Below are positions 57,623 to 64,000 of a stretch of DNA of 64,000 bases, piece by piece. Both the position numbers and the translations under genes were made by a program. The stretch is taken from assembly GCF_003148685.1 (NCBI RefSeq), contig NZ_QGGR01000028.1, positions 1 through 64,000 on the forward strand, given 5' to 3'. Numbering within the stretch: position 1 is the first letter of the stretch; each line of letters begins with the position of its first letter. The stretch comes from Actinoplanes xinjiangensis (lineage in GTDB: Bacteria; Actinomycetota; Actinomycetes; Mycobacteriales; Micromonosporaceae). Below the pieces are notes generated by a model. It worked only from the letters and a program-made list of their open reading frames with translations. It made no database searches and was not told where the DNA came from.

Positions 57623-58693
57623 TCAGGCGGTGGCGAGGGTGCGTTTGAAGAACGGGGCCAGCTTGGCCGCCGCCGTCGTTGCGCCCGGGCCGTCGTACAG
57701 CTCCATATGGGTCTTGCCGGGAATGATGAATAGTTCTTTGTCTTTCGACGCGGCCCTGGTGTGCAGTTCGCGGCTGTGCCACAACGAGCCGGCCTCGCTA
57801 CCGGCGATGATCAGCAGCGGCTGGGTGATGAAGGTGTCCGCGCCTTCGAAGCCGGTGAACGACGCCAGCGTGCTGGTGCTCGTCATCAGCATCCTGTTGG
57901 TCGAGGTCGGGTGGTGGCCGCGTGCCGTCAGGTAGTAGTCGGCGGCTTCCTGAAGGTCGCGGGGCGCCGTGGTGTCGCCGAGCGCGGGCACGTAGGGCAC
58001 ATAGACCGGTGCGGCGCCGGCGGCTTCGGCGGAGCGCTGCGCGGCGACCGCGTTCAAGGTCTCGATCGTGGCGGACTCGAGGGTGTCGCCTTCCCAGCCC
58101 TTGCGGGTTGCCGCGCCGACGTCGACCGCGCTGACGGTGGCGAGGGCCTTGATCCGCCGTTCGGTCATCGACGCCTTGACCGTGATGCCGCTGCCGGCGC
58201 AGGCGCCCAGGGCACCGATGCGCTGGTCGTCGACGTACGGCAGCGTGGTGAGGTAGTCGACGGCACTGTAGAAGTCGCCGACCCGCTTCATCGGATCGTC
58301 GAGACAACGGGGCAGGCCGCCGCTCGCACCCTGGTGGGAGGCGTCGAACGCCAGGGTGACGAACCCTTCTCCGGCGAGTTTCAGCGCGTACAGGCCGGCC
58401 ACCTGTTCCTTGACGCCACCGCCGGGGTGAACCACGACGACGGTGGGGTACGTACGCCGCTTGCTGAAGCCCTTCGGCAGGTAGACGTTGCCGGACATGG
58501 TGATGTCGTTGTTCTTGAACGCGACGCCACGGACGGTCACGTCACCGATCCGTGCAGTCGATCCGGCGGTACGCGGCGTGGGCGCCGGTGCCGCCGAGGC
58601 GCTACGGGGAATCAGCAGACCCGCTGACACGATGGAGCCACCCACGATGAGGTTGCGGCGGCTCAAGCGGGCCTTGTTCTCGTTCTCGCTCAC
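57623..58693 (-). CDS. Tat-exported alpha/beta hydrolase, YcjY/dienelactone hydrolase-like
   Basis: 356 residues. Twin-arginine signal (LSRRNLIVGGSIVSAGLLI, cut near ASA-APAP). Hydrolase core: NVYLPKGFSKRRTYPTVVVVHPGGG (oxyanion region), GRIGALGACAGSGITVKAS with Cys as nucleophile (G-x-C-x-G, as in dienelactone hydrolases), DVGAATRKGW and LLIIAGSEAGSLWHS with the acid, and IPGKTHMELYDGPG with the His. Exported and folded before transport. ATG 58693 is the first codon. It is followed upstream by a 130-nt gap and the SDR gene, both minus strand; co-transcription is possible. Substrate unknown. Confidence 0.87.
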   Translation of the reverse strand: MSENENKARLSRRNLIVGGSIVSAGLLIPRSASAAPAPTPRTAGSTARIGDVTVRGVAFKNNDITMSGNVYLPKGFSKRRTYPTVVVVHPGGGVKEQVAGLYALKLAGEGFVTLAFDASHQGASGGLPRCLDDPMKRVGDFYSAVDYLTTLPYVDDQRIGALGACAGSGITVKASMTERRIKALATVSAVDVGAATRKGWEGDTLESATIETLNAVAAQRSAEAAGAAPVYVPYVPALGDTTAPRDLQEAADYYLTARGHHPTSTNRMLMTSTSTLASFTGFEGADTFITQPLLIIAGSEAGSLWHSRELHTRAASKDKELFIIPGKTHMELYDGPGATTAAAKLAPFFKRTLATA

Positions 58694-58828
58694 TGGATTG
58701 CCTTCCTAGCTAGGGGCCGATTTCGGCAGTGGATGCGTCTGTGGCGGACATCGGCGGATCCTGATGGTCAGGACGGTCATCACCGGCCGGGCATTCAGCC
58801 CCAGCGGGCAGGGGTCTGCGTTTGCTGC

Positions 58829-59677
58829 TCAGGCGTCGTGGGCCAGGGACGATGACAGCTCGCGGTGGGCGCCGGCCTGCTCGAGCAGGGTTTTCGCCTT
58901 GTGCTCCAGAGCGCCGACGGCGTCGGCGCCGGCTACCCACCGCGCCGGTGGCTCCTCGGTGCCGGTGAGCTGTACGAGCGCGGCGGCGAGCTTGGCCGGG
59001 TCGCCGCCCTGCAGGCCGTTCATGCCGCTCCACGCGGTGACGGTCTGCTTGGTGCGCTCGGCGTAGTCGGCGATGCTCGGTTCGGCGTAGCTGGTCGATT
59101 CCGGGGTGAGCAGGTCGGTGCGGAAGAAGCCGGGCTCGACGATCATGGTGCGGATCCCGAACGGCGCGACCTCCGGAGCGAGGGATTCCATCCAGCCTTC
59201 GACGGCGAACTTCGACGCCGCGTACGCCGAGGTGAACTCCCCGCCGAGGAAACCGGCGGTCGACGAGATCGTCACGACCAGCCCGGAACGCTGCGCGCGC
59301 ATCACCGGCAGCACGGCGCGGGAGACGTTCAGCGGGCCGAACAGGTTCGTCTCGATCTGGGCCCGGAAGCCGTCCGGGGTGATCTCCTCGAAGAACCCGG
59401 CGATGAAGTTGCCCGCGTTGTTGACCAGCACGTCGACGCGGCCGAACCGGTCCACGGCGGCCCGCACGGCGGCCTGCACACTCGCCGGGTCGGTGACGTC
59501 CAGCCGCACGGTCAGCAGATCGGCGGCGGCGCCGACGGCCTTCTCCACCTTCTGCGGGTCGCGGCCGGTCGCGACGACGGCGTACCCGGCGGCCAGGGCG
59601 GCCTTCGCGATGTCCGCGCCCATGCCGCGGCTCGCGCCGGTGACGAGCAGAACCTTCTTCTCGACCATGTTGCTCAC
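58829..59677 (-). CDS. Short-chain dehydrogenase/reductase
   Basis: 282 residues. VLLVTGASRGMGADIAKAAL (TGxxxGxG), TGRDPQKVEK (basic after strand 2, NADPH preference), RLDVTDPASV, VLVNNAGNFIAGFFEE (NNAG), VVTISSTAGFLGGEFTSAYAASKFAVEGW with catalytic Ser and the YAASK motif, and VEPGFFRTDL. This group (oxidoreductases of the ‘retinol dehydrogenase-like’ type) acts on alcohols or ketones. It diverges from the XRE regulator at 59839, its likely controller. GTG 59677 or ATG 59668 may start it (gagga upstream). Confidence 0.9.
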   Translation of the reverse strand: MSNMVEKKVLLVTGASRGMGADIAKAALAAGYAVVATGRDPQKVEKAVGAAADLLTVRLDVTDPASVQAAVRAAVDRFGRVDVLVNNAGNFIAGFFEEITPDGFRAQIETNLFGPLNVSRAVLPVMRAQRSGLVVTISSTAGFLGGEFTSAYAASKFAVEGWMESLAPEVAPFGIRTMIVEPGFFRTDLLTPESTSYAEPSIADYAERTKQTVTAWSGMNGLQGGDPAKLAAALVQLTGTEEPPARWVAGADAVGALEHKAKTLLEQAGAHRELSSSLAHDA

Positions 59678-59698
59678 GTCCTCTTTCAGGAAACCACC

Positions 59699-59716
59699 GC
59701 GGTCTTGCAGGACCGC
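59699..59716. promoter_or_regulatory. Inverted repeat 1 in the SDR/XRE divergent region
   Basis: gcggtc-ttgcag-gaccgc is a perfect 6+6+6 inverted repeat lying 22 nt upstream of the SDR start. It may be an operator or part of the SDR promoter region. Confidence 0.45.
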
Positions 59717-59750
59717 AAGAACCGGGGAAGCGGTGACGTCATCCAGAGAA

Positions 59751-59769
59751 CCGTTCTCCCTCAGAACGG
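59751..59769. promoter_or_regulatory. Inverted repeat 2 (candidate XRE-regulator operator)
   Basis: ccgttct-ccctc-agaacgg is a perfect 7+5+7 inverted repeat, 70 nt upstream of the regulator start and between two divergent genes. Placement and symmetry suit binding by the dimeric regulator encoded at 59839. Confidence 0.6.
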
Positions 59770-59838
59770 AGAAGATGCTGCTGGAAGGTGTACTGACAGC
59801 CCACCACTCGCACCGGCGAACCGACCTAGCCTGAAGAG

Positions 59839-60714
59839 GTGGACAACCGTGACGAGGTAAAAGCCTTCCTCAGCTCCCGCCGCGCGAAGATCACTCCCGA
59901 GCGGGCCGGTCTGACGAACTACAACCGCAACCGCCGGGTGCCGGGACTGCGGCGCAGCGAGGTCGCCGACCTGGCCGGGGTCAGCGTCGAGTACTACGCC
60001 CAACTCGAACGCGGCAATCTCGCCGGCGCCTCCGACAGCGTCCTGGACGCCCTCGCCCGAGCACTGCACCTCGACGAGGCCGAGCAACAGCATCTGACCG
60101 CTCTGGCTCGCGCCGCCGGATCCGGCAGCCGCCCCCGCCGCAACGCGCCCGTTCAGCAGATCCGCCCGAGCATCGCCCGGGTCCTCGACCTGATGACCGA
60201 GATTCCGGCGTTCGTCGGCAACGGTCGCGGCGACGTCCTCGCCGCCAATCCTCTCGCGCAGGCGCTGTACGCGCCGATGTTCGACGACCCCAAGCGTCCC
60301 GCCAATCACGCCCGGTTCGCATTCCTCAACCCTTGCGCCAGAGACTTCTGGCGCGACTGGGAACGCATCGCCACCTTCACCGTCGCCATGCTGCGCACCG
60401 AAGCCGGCCGCGACCCCTACGACCGGGCGTTGACCGACCTGGTCGGTGAACTCTGTACCCGCAGCGAGGAATTCCGGGCCCGTTGGGCCGATCACGACGT
60501 ACGGCTGCACAGCACCGGCATCAAACAGTTCCGGCACCCGGTTGTCGGCGACCTCGACCTGAATTTCGAGACCATGCAGGTGACCGCCGACCCGGGCCTC
60601 GTGATGACGCTGCTCAGCGCCCCGGCCGGATCCGCCGCCGCCGATGCCCTGCGGCTCCTGGCGAGTTGGGCCGCGACCCGCGACCAGGCTCCGGCGTCCC
60701 CCGAGCCCCGGTAG
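59839..60714 (+). CDS. XRE-type regulator with MmyB-like ligand domain
   Basis: 291 residues. N-terminal helix-turn-helix (about 35-80): VPGLRRSEVADLAGVSVEYYAQLERGNLAGASDSVLDALARALHLDEAE, the signature of the MmyB/Streptomyces family in which RR-E-VA-LAGVS-YY-LERG is conserved. The C-terminal domain (about 108-285, PAFVGNGRGDVLAANPLAQALYAPM, FLNPCARDFWRDWERIATFTVAMLRTEAGRDPYDRALTDLVGELCTRSEEFRARWADHDVRLHSTGIKQFRHPVVGDLDLNFETM) is a PAS-like pocket thought to bind fatty-acid-like ligands. GTG 59839 follows tagcct by 6 nt, a leaderless start. It probably controls the divergent SDR. Confidence 0.92.
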   Translation: MDNRDEVKAFLSSRRAKITPERAGLTNYNRNRRVPGLRRSEVADLAGVSVEYYAQLERGNLAGASDSVLDALARALHLDEAEQQHLTALARAAGSGSRPRRNAPVQQIRPSIARVLDLMTEIPAFVGNGRGDVLAANPLAQALYAPMFDDPKRPANHARFAFLNPCARDFWRDWERIATFTVAMLRTEAGRDPYDRALTDLVGELCTRSEEFRARWADHDVRLHSTGIKQFRHPVVGDLDLNFETMQVTADPGLVMTLLSAPAGSAAADALRLLASWAATRDQAPASPEPR

Positions 60715-60922
60715 CGAAGTGACCGGGCGAATCGGTATCCGGCGCCGGCATCACCGACACGGAGACACCACCACAAGCTGACGACCTACAGACGATCCCG
60801 CCGAGTCCGAGGGCCGTCCACTCGGATGGACTTCGGGCATCTGACGTGGGTACGGATGGCATGCGGAGGCAGAACGCTACTGAGTGACCCGAGCCCGCAG
60901 CCGATCGGCATCTACGGCACGT

Positions 60923-60936
60923 TGTCTCATGAGACA
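60923..60936. promoter_or_regulatory. 14-bp perfect palindrome (candidate operator)
   Basis: tgtctcatgagaca is perfectly self-complementary. It sits in the 298-nt gap between the XRE regulator and the small membrane protein gene, 77 nt before its start. It resembles TetR-family or LexA-type half-site arrangements but the cognate protein is unknown. Confidence 0.45.
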
Positions 60937-61012
60937 CGGCTGGTCGGGAGAACGACGGCTCGCGGTGACGACGATCTCGAACGGTCCGGGGCCTGACGGC
61001 GTACACGTCGAC

Positions 61013-61366
61013 ATGGCAGAGGCCGAAACCACGTCCGCACCGCTTCACCACCGCGCCCTGCCGGTGGTCGCTCCCGTCCTGCTGATCGTTTATCTCGCAG
61101 CCGTCGCCGTGCTCGGCGTCGCCGTCGCCGGCGACCGCGTCGAGCTGAAGATGATGACCGTGGCGTACCTACCGCTACCCGCGATCGCCTTCGCGCTCCC
61201 GATCTGGACCGATCACCGCCGGCGGCGCGCCACCGACGCGAAGGTCCGCCAGGAGCTGTTCCGGCGGGTCGTCGCCGAGCTGATGATCAGCGTGGTCCTG
61301 CTCGGCGGTTCCCTCTACCAGGTCGCCACGGTGCCCCAGTTCTACTTCACCGTCCTGTACGGGTAG
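61013..61366 (+). CDS. Small three-TM membrane protein
   Basis: 117 residues from ATG 61013. TM segments: ALPVVAPVLLIVYLAAVAVLGVAVAG, MMTVAYLPLPAIAFALPIW and VVAELMISVVLLGGSLYQVATV, with a basic loop (TDHRRRRATDAKVRQELFRR) between the last two. The frame is open upstream to 60884, but that part is Arg/Ser-rich and crosses the palindrome at 60923, so the shorter start is preferred. Function unknown. Confidence 0.65.
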   Translation: MAEAETTSAPLHHRALPVVAPVLLIVYLAAVAVLGVAVAGDRVELKMMTVAYLPLPAIAFALPIWTDHRRRRATDAKVRQELFRRVVAELMISVVLLGGSLYQVATVPQFYFTVLYG

Positions 61367-61389
61367 AGGCAGCGGCCGAACCGACCTGG

Positions 61390-62040
61390 CTAAGCCACCC
61401 ACCACCAGCCGTCGCCCACTTCCCGTTGCGGATGTCCGAAGTCCCCGGCGGCGGTGGTGACGGTCGTCTTCCCGGTGGGCGGTTCGATGAAGTAGGCGAG
61501 GCCGGTCCCCGATTCGGCCCGCCAGTTCTGCCACATCTGCACGAACAGCACGGTGGGACTGGCATAGGCGATGCCCGACGGGGACAGGGGACGCACGTCG
61601 GACGGCAGGGTCACCTCGCCGCGCAGGCGGCCCGCCCGGTAGTCCTCGGCCAGTGCGGCCAGTGCGGTGCGATGCGCCTGGTACCGGTAGTCGATGTAGT
61701 CGCCCTCCGAGTCCTGCCGGGTGGCGACGACGACGGCGGTGGCGGCGAGAACCAGGCTCACCAGGGCGACTCCCCACGACCGTTGCACGCAGGCGACCAG
61801 AATCATCGTGACCGACACCAGGGCGGCGAGGAGGAAGGCCACGAACAGCAGCGACAGCCCGAGGTAGAACCCGCCGAACAGCGGGACCTGGGCTCGCCAC
61901 ATGAGCGGTATCAGCAGCAGCCAACCGGCGCTGCCGATGACCGTCTGAACCAGGCCACGACGGCTCCACACCCGTGTCCCGGGCCTGGTGGGTGCCGCGA
62001 CGTCGTCCTGCCGTTCGAACGAGTCCCCCAAGAACGTCAT
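61390..62040 (-). CDS. Three-TM membrane protein with a C-terminal outer domain
   Basis: 216 residues. TM segments at about 34-52 (TVIGSAGWLLLIPLMW), 55-80 (FYLGLSLLFVAFLLAALVSVTMILVA) and 85-108 (WGVALVSLVLAATAVVVAT) are followed by a soluble domain (DYIDYRYQAHRTALAALAEDYRAGRLRGEVTLPSDVRPLSPSG) that ends in a Trp-rich tail (GDGWWWVA). This pattern is found in actinobacterial membrane proteins of unknown function. gggggaat precedes ATG 62040. Bases 62041-62292 upstream are non-coding. Confidence 0.75.
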   Translation of the reverse strand: MTFLGDSFERQDDVAAPTRPGTRVWSRRGLVQTVIGSAGWLLLIPLMWRAQVPLFGGFYLGLSLLFVAFLLAALVSVTMILVACVQRSWGVALVSLVLAATAVVVATRQDSEGDYIDYRYQAHRTALAALAEDYRAGRLRGEVTLPSDVRPLSPSGIAYASPTVLFVQMWQNWRAESGTGLAYFIEPPTGKTTVTTAAGDFGHPQREVGDGWWWVA

Positions 62041-62292
62041 CCGATTCCCCCGTGCTCGACGAACTACTGCCGGATGGTCATAGCGTCGATGCTGCGCCCA
62101 CGGTCGCGGTCGGTGGAAGGCTCTGCACGAAACCTCCACACGAACTCCCGGCCACCTACATCGGGGAATCCTCCGGATCGAGCGGAACATCGGCGGCGAC
62201 CAGAATCGCCGGATCACCACTCCCCCGGCTTTCAGGAACCGGCTTGAAGGGTGCCGAGGGAGGTCGTGAGCGGGCACTCAAGAACCCGGGGT

Positions 62293-63198
62293 TCAGAGGC
62301 TGGGGAAGACCAGGCTGAAGAACAGTGCCAGGGCTATCGCCCAGATCAGTGAGCCCACGAGCGCGGTCACCCACGGTTGGCGGCTCTTGACCAGCAGGAA
62401 CGGTGCGTGGATCAAAAACGCGAGCACCTGCCCGAGAACGCCGGTCTCTCGGATGACGCTCAGCAGCTGATCCGAGACGGTGTCCAGGTGGCTCTCCTGG
62501 AGTTGTGCCTCCATGCGCTGCGCCACCAGGCCGTAGTAGCCGAACACCGCCGGGAAGAGCCAGAACGGTGAGAGGCGCACCAGCTCGGTCTCGGACAGGC
62601 TGTCGAACAGCACCGTGTAGATCACCGCAGCGCCGCCGAGGCCCAGCGCGATCAGGGTTCCGTAGAACGCCCGTAGCCCCTTACCGGCCGGTGCCGGTGG
62701 CGGGGACGCCGCTGCGACGGTGGTCACGGGCTGGTGCGGGTGGCCGCACTGCGGGCAGGCCGTCGCCGCGACCGAGATCTTCCACTGGCATGCCTGGCAG
62801 GAGGTGAACGCGGGAGCCGGGGGCGCGGTGTCCACAGCACCGGCGGCCGGCCCGGTCTCGTCGCGAGCGGTGGCGGGGACCTCGCCGTGGCCGGGGGCGG
62901 GAACCTCGCGTCGGCCGCGGCCGGTGGCCAGGACCACGATGCCGCCGATCAGCCCGGCTGCCGCGGCGACCAGCAGCATGTTCCGGTTGTACCGGGCGTC
63001 CTCCAAGCGCCGCAGGGTGCTCTCCGCGTAGTAGGTGAACCGCTCCCGCTCCGCCGCGTCGGCCACGGTGGCGGCCTGCCTCAGCTGCCCGGCGTGTACC
63101 CCCGCCTCGTGGTTCGCGTCCTTTCCGGCGGAGATGCCGAGCAGCAGCGGTGGAATGCTCAACACGAACAGCAGAATCCCGGAAGCGCGACGCGACAT
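62293..63198 (-). CDS. Membrane protein with a zinc ribbon
   Basis: 301 residues. Signal-anchor-like TM (ILLFVLSIPPLLLGISAG), a helical outer part (AATVADAAERERFTYYAESTLRRLEDAR), a second TM (NMLLVAAAAGLIGGIVVLAT), then a Pro-rich linker and a zinc ribbon TSCQACQWKISVAATACPQCGHP (CxxC...CxxC), and three or four further TM segments (GTLIALGLGGAAVIYTVLF, FWLFPAVFGYYGLVA, VTALVGSLIWAIALALFFSLVF). The zinc ribbon is of the zinc-ribbon-at-membrane type. ATG 63198 follows ggggaga. Function unknown. Confidence 0.8.
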   Translation of the reverse strand: MSRRASGILLFVLSIPPLLLGISAGKDANHEAGVHAGQLRQAATVADAAERERFTYYAESTLRRLEDARYNRNMLLVAAAAGLIGGIVVLATGRGRREVPAPGHGEVPATARDETGPAAGAVDTAPPAPAFTSCQACQWKISVAATACPQCGHPHQPVTTVAAASPPPAPAGKGLRAFYGTLIALGLGGAAVIYTVLFDSLSETELVRLSPFWLFPAVFGYYGLVAQRMEAQLQESHLDTVSDQLLSVIRETGVLGQVLAFLIHAPFLLVKSRQPWVTALVGSLIWAIALALFFSLVFPSL

Positions 63199-63827
63199 GC
63201 ATCTCCCCTATGGACGGGACGCGGACGGCCTGGAGCCCACACCGTAGTCGAGGCTCTCAAGCAAGGGCGGCGAGCCTGTCGCGGCAGTTTCCGGCAGATC
63301 GAGCAGCTCTCGATCATCGCCGCCGGTCCCGATCCATTCCGGACGGTGCGGGCGGGCCCCGGCGTGGTCGGCGAACAAACGGATATCCGCGATCAGGGAC
63401 CGCCGCTCCGGTGTCACCGGACGCCGGGGCGATCGTAAACAGACTTTAAACGACCCGGGATTCCTGCGCAATTTTGAAAACACCCGCAACAATCGGTCAT
63501 CGATCTTTAATGGAAGAAACAATCCGGCTTCAAGAAACCGCAAAAGGAACATACCAACCGGAGCAAGCGGTACGAATGCCGCGCACCCACCAAGCACGTC
63601 CACTCGGAGCGAAGAAGATCGCTCGCTCATATCATATCTATTTGCATCATTGCAATACTCGACTTGTCCAACTCGTGAAAGGTATAACGGACTGGGTGGC
63701 GGGTCGGACTGTCCGAACCTGACTCGATACTCCATCGGACCTGGGGACGACATATCGGAAAACGCGAGGCGCAGAAAGATCGAAATAAACTCGCGGCCGG
63801 GTCCGGCCATTTCTTCGGGGGACTCTC
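63199..63827. other. AT-richer regulatory region upstream of the SARP gene
   Basis: About 630 bases, with 63430-63790 clearly lower in GC than the rest of the window (actttaaacgac, caattttgaaaacaccc, catatctatttgcatcattgc). No convincing gene; a minus-strand frame of 200 codons (63208-63810) has an atypical composition. It most likely carries the promoter and operators of the SARP gene, and its low GC may mark horizontal acquisition of the cluster that follows. Confidence 0.5.
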
Positions 63828-64000
63828 ATGGAGATCGAAGTGCTCGGCCCGCTGGCCGCTGCACACAACGGCACATCGTTCGCGCCGACCGCCGGCAAAC
63901 CGCGCACCGTGCTGGCGATGCTGGCGCTGCACGCCGGGTCGGTGGTCGCCGTCGATCAGCTGATCACGGAGCTGTGGCCGCACGGGCGGCCTCGCAGTGC
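63828..64000 (+). CDS. SARP-family transcriptional regulator (5' end only)
   Basis: The first 57 residues are present: MEIEVLGPLAAAHNG, GKPRTVLAMLALHAGSVVAVDQLITELWPHGRPRS, the start of the OmpR-like winged helix of the AfsR/DnrI/RedD (SARP) family. gggggact precedes ATG 63828. SARPs bind direct repeats near -35 and switch on antibiotic and other secondary-metabolite clusters, and this gene marks the likely left edge of one. Runs off the window. Confidence 0.9.
   Translation, partial: MEIEVLGPLAAAHNGTSFAPTAGKPRTVLAMLALHAGSVVAVDQLITELWPHGRPRS

Noticed and set aside
63208..63810. 200-codon minus-strand frame in the AT-richer leader
   Set aside because: No RBS, odd composition and no domain; the region is better explained as regulatory DNA.
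1..64000. tRNA, rRNA, riboswitch or CRISPR elements
   Set aside because: None could be recognised by eye in the non-coding gaps; a covariance-model scan would be needed to exclude small RNAs.

Overview
This window looks like a piece of a high-GC actinomycete chromosome, most plausibly from the family Micromonosporaceae (Actinoplanes-like). That placement is an inference. It rests on the uniform high GC, frequent GTG/TTG starts, an actinobacterial HspR-type operator, a mycothiol-type DinB enzyme, a CmtR-like metal sensor and the start of a SARP regulator at the right edge. No rRNA, tRNA or CRISPR array was seen.

Layout. 1-101: right end of an IS5-type insertion sequence. 120-9309: mostly hypothetical, lipoprotein and house-keeping accessory genes (HAD phosphatase, VOC protein, tandem-HxlR regulator diverging from an alpha/beta hydrolase, two GNAT acetyltransferases). 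9290-11986: a large secreted clan GH-A glycosidase with carbohydrate-binding modules, preceded by a double palindromic operator. 12196-15919: a metal and arsenic resistance block (CmtR-like sensor, cation-efflux transporter, methyltransferase, arsenate reductase, aquaglyceroporin, ArsR-ArsC fusion).

15974-30835: an accessory island bounded by a perfect 41-nt direct repeat, with broken transposase genes beside both copies. It carries two convergent operons. The plus-strand pair encodes an 803-residue multidomain protein (possible ligase-like N-terminus, Cys/His-rich zinc region, KH-like C-terminus) and a von Willebrand A (vWA) protein. The minus-strand set encodes a two-TM membrane protein, a CHAT-family caspase-like protease with a degenerate P-loop, a 1729-residue STAND ATPase with a degraded CHAT-like tail and an embedded peptidoglycan-binding-like segment, and an HEXXH zinc peptidase. 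Most neighbouring genes overlap by 4 to 22 nt. This is the best candidate in the window for an undescribed system. I infer a protease-based conflict or programmed-death module, in which an ATP-driven sensor controls a CHAT protease and partner proteins.

31510-41598: small secreted proteins, a GAF/PAS histidine kinase, a maleylpyruvate isomerase-type protein, a YciI protein, a cyclase, two Hsp20 chaperones (the first behind an HspR box) and a MarR regulator. 41724-57220: AlkC-type DNA repair, a processive glycosyltransferase with a small membrane partner, a MarR/intradiol dioxygenase/SDR locus with a multi-site operator, a complete ASCH gene plus a truncated copy, and a three-gene lipoprotein/membrane operon. 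57623-63198: a Tat-exported hydrolase, an SDR diverging from an XRE-type regulator with an inverted-repeat operator, and membrane proteins. 63199-64000: an AT-richer leader and the 5' end of a SARP gene, which suggests that a biosynthetic cluster may follow.

Many genes start 6-7 nt after a TAnnnT box, so leaderless transcription is probably common here.
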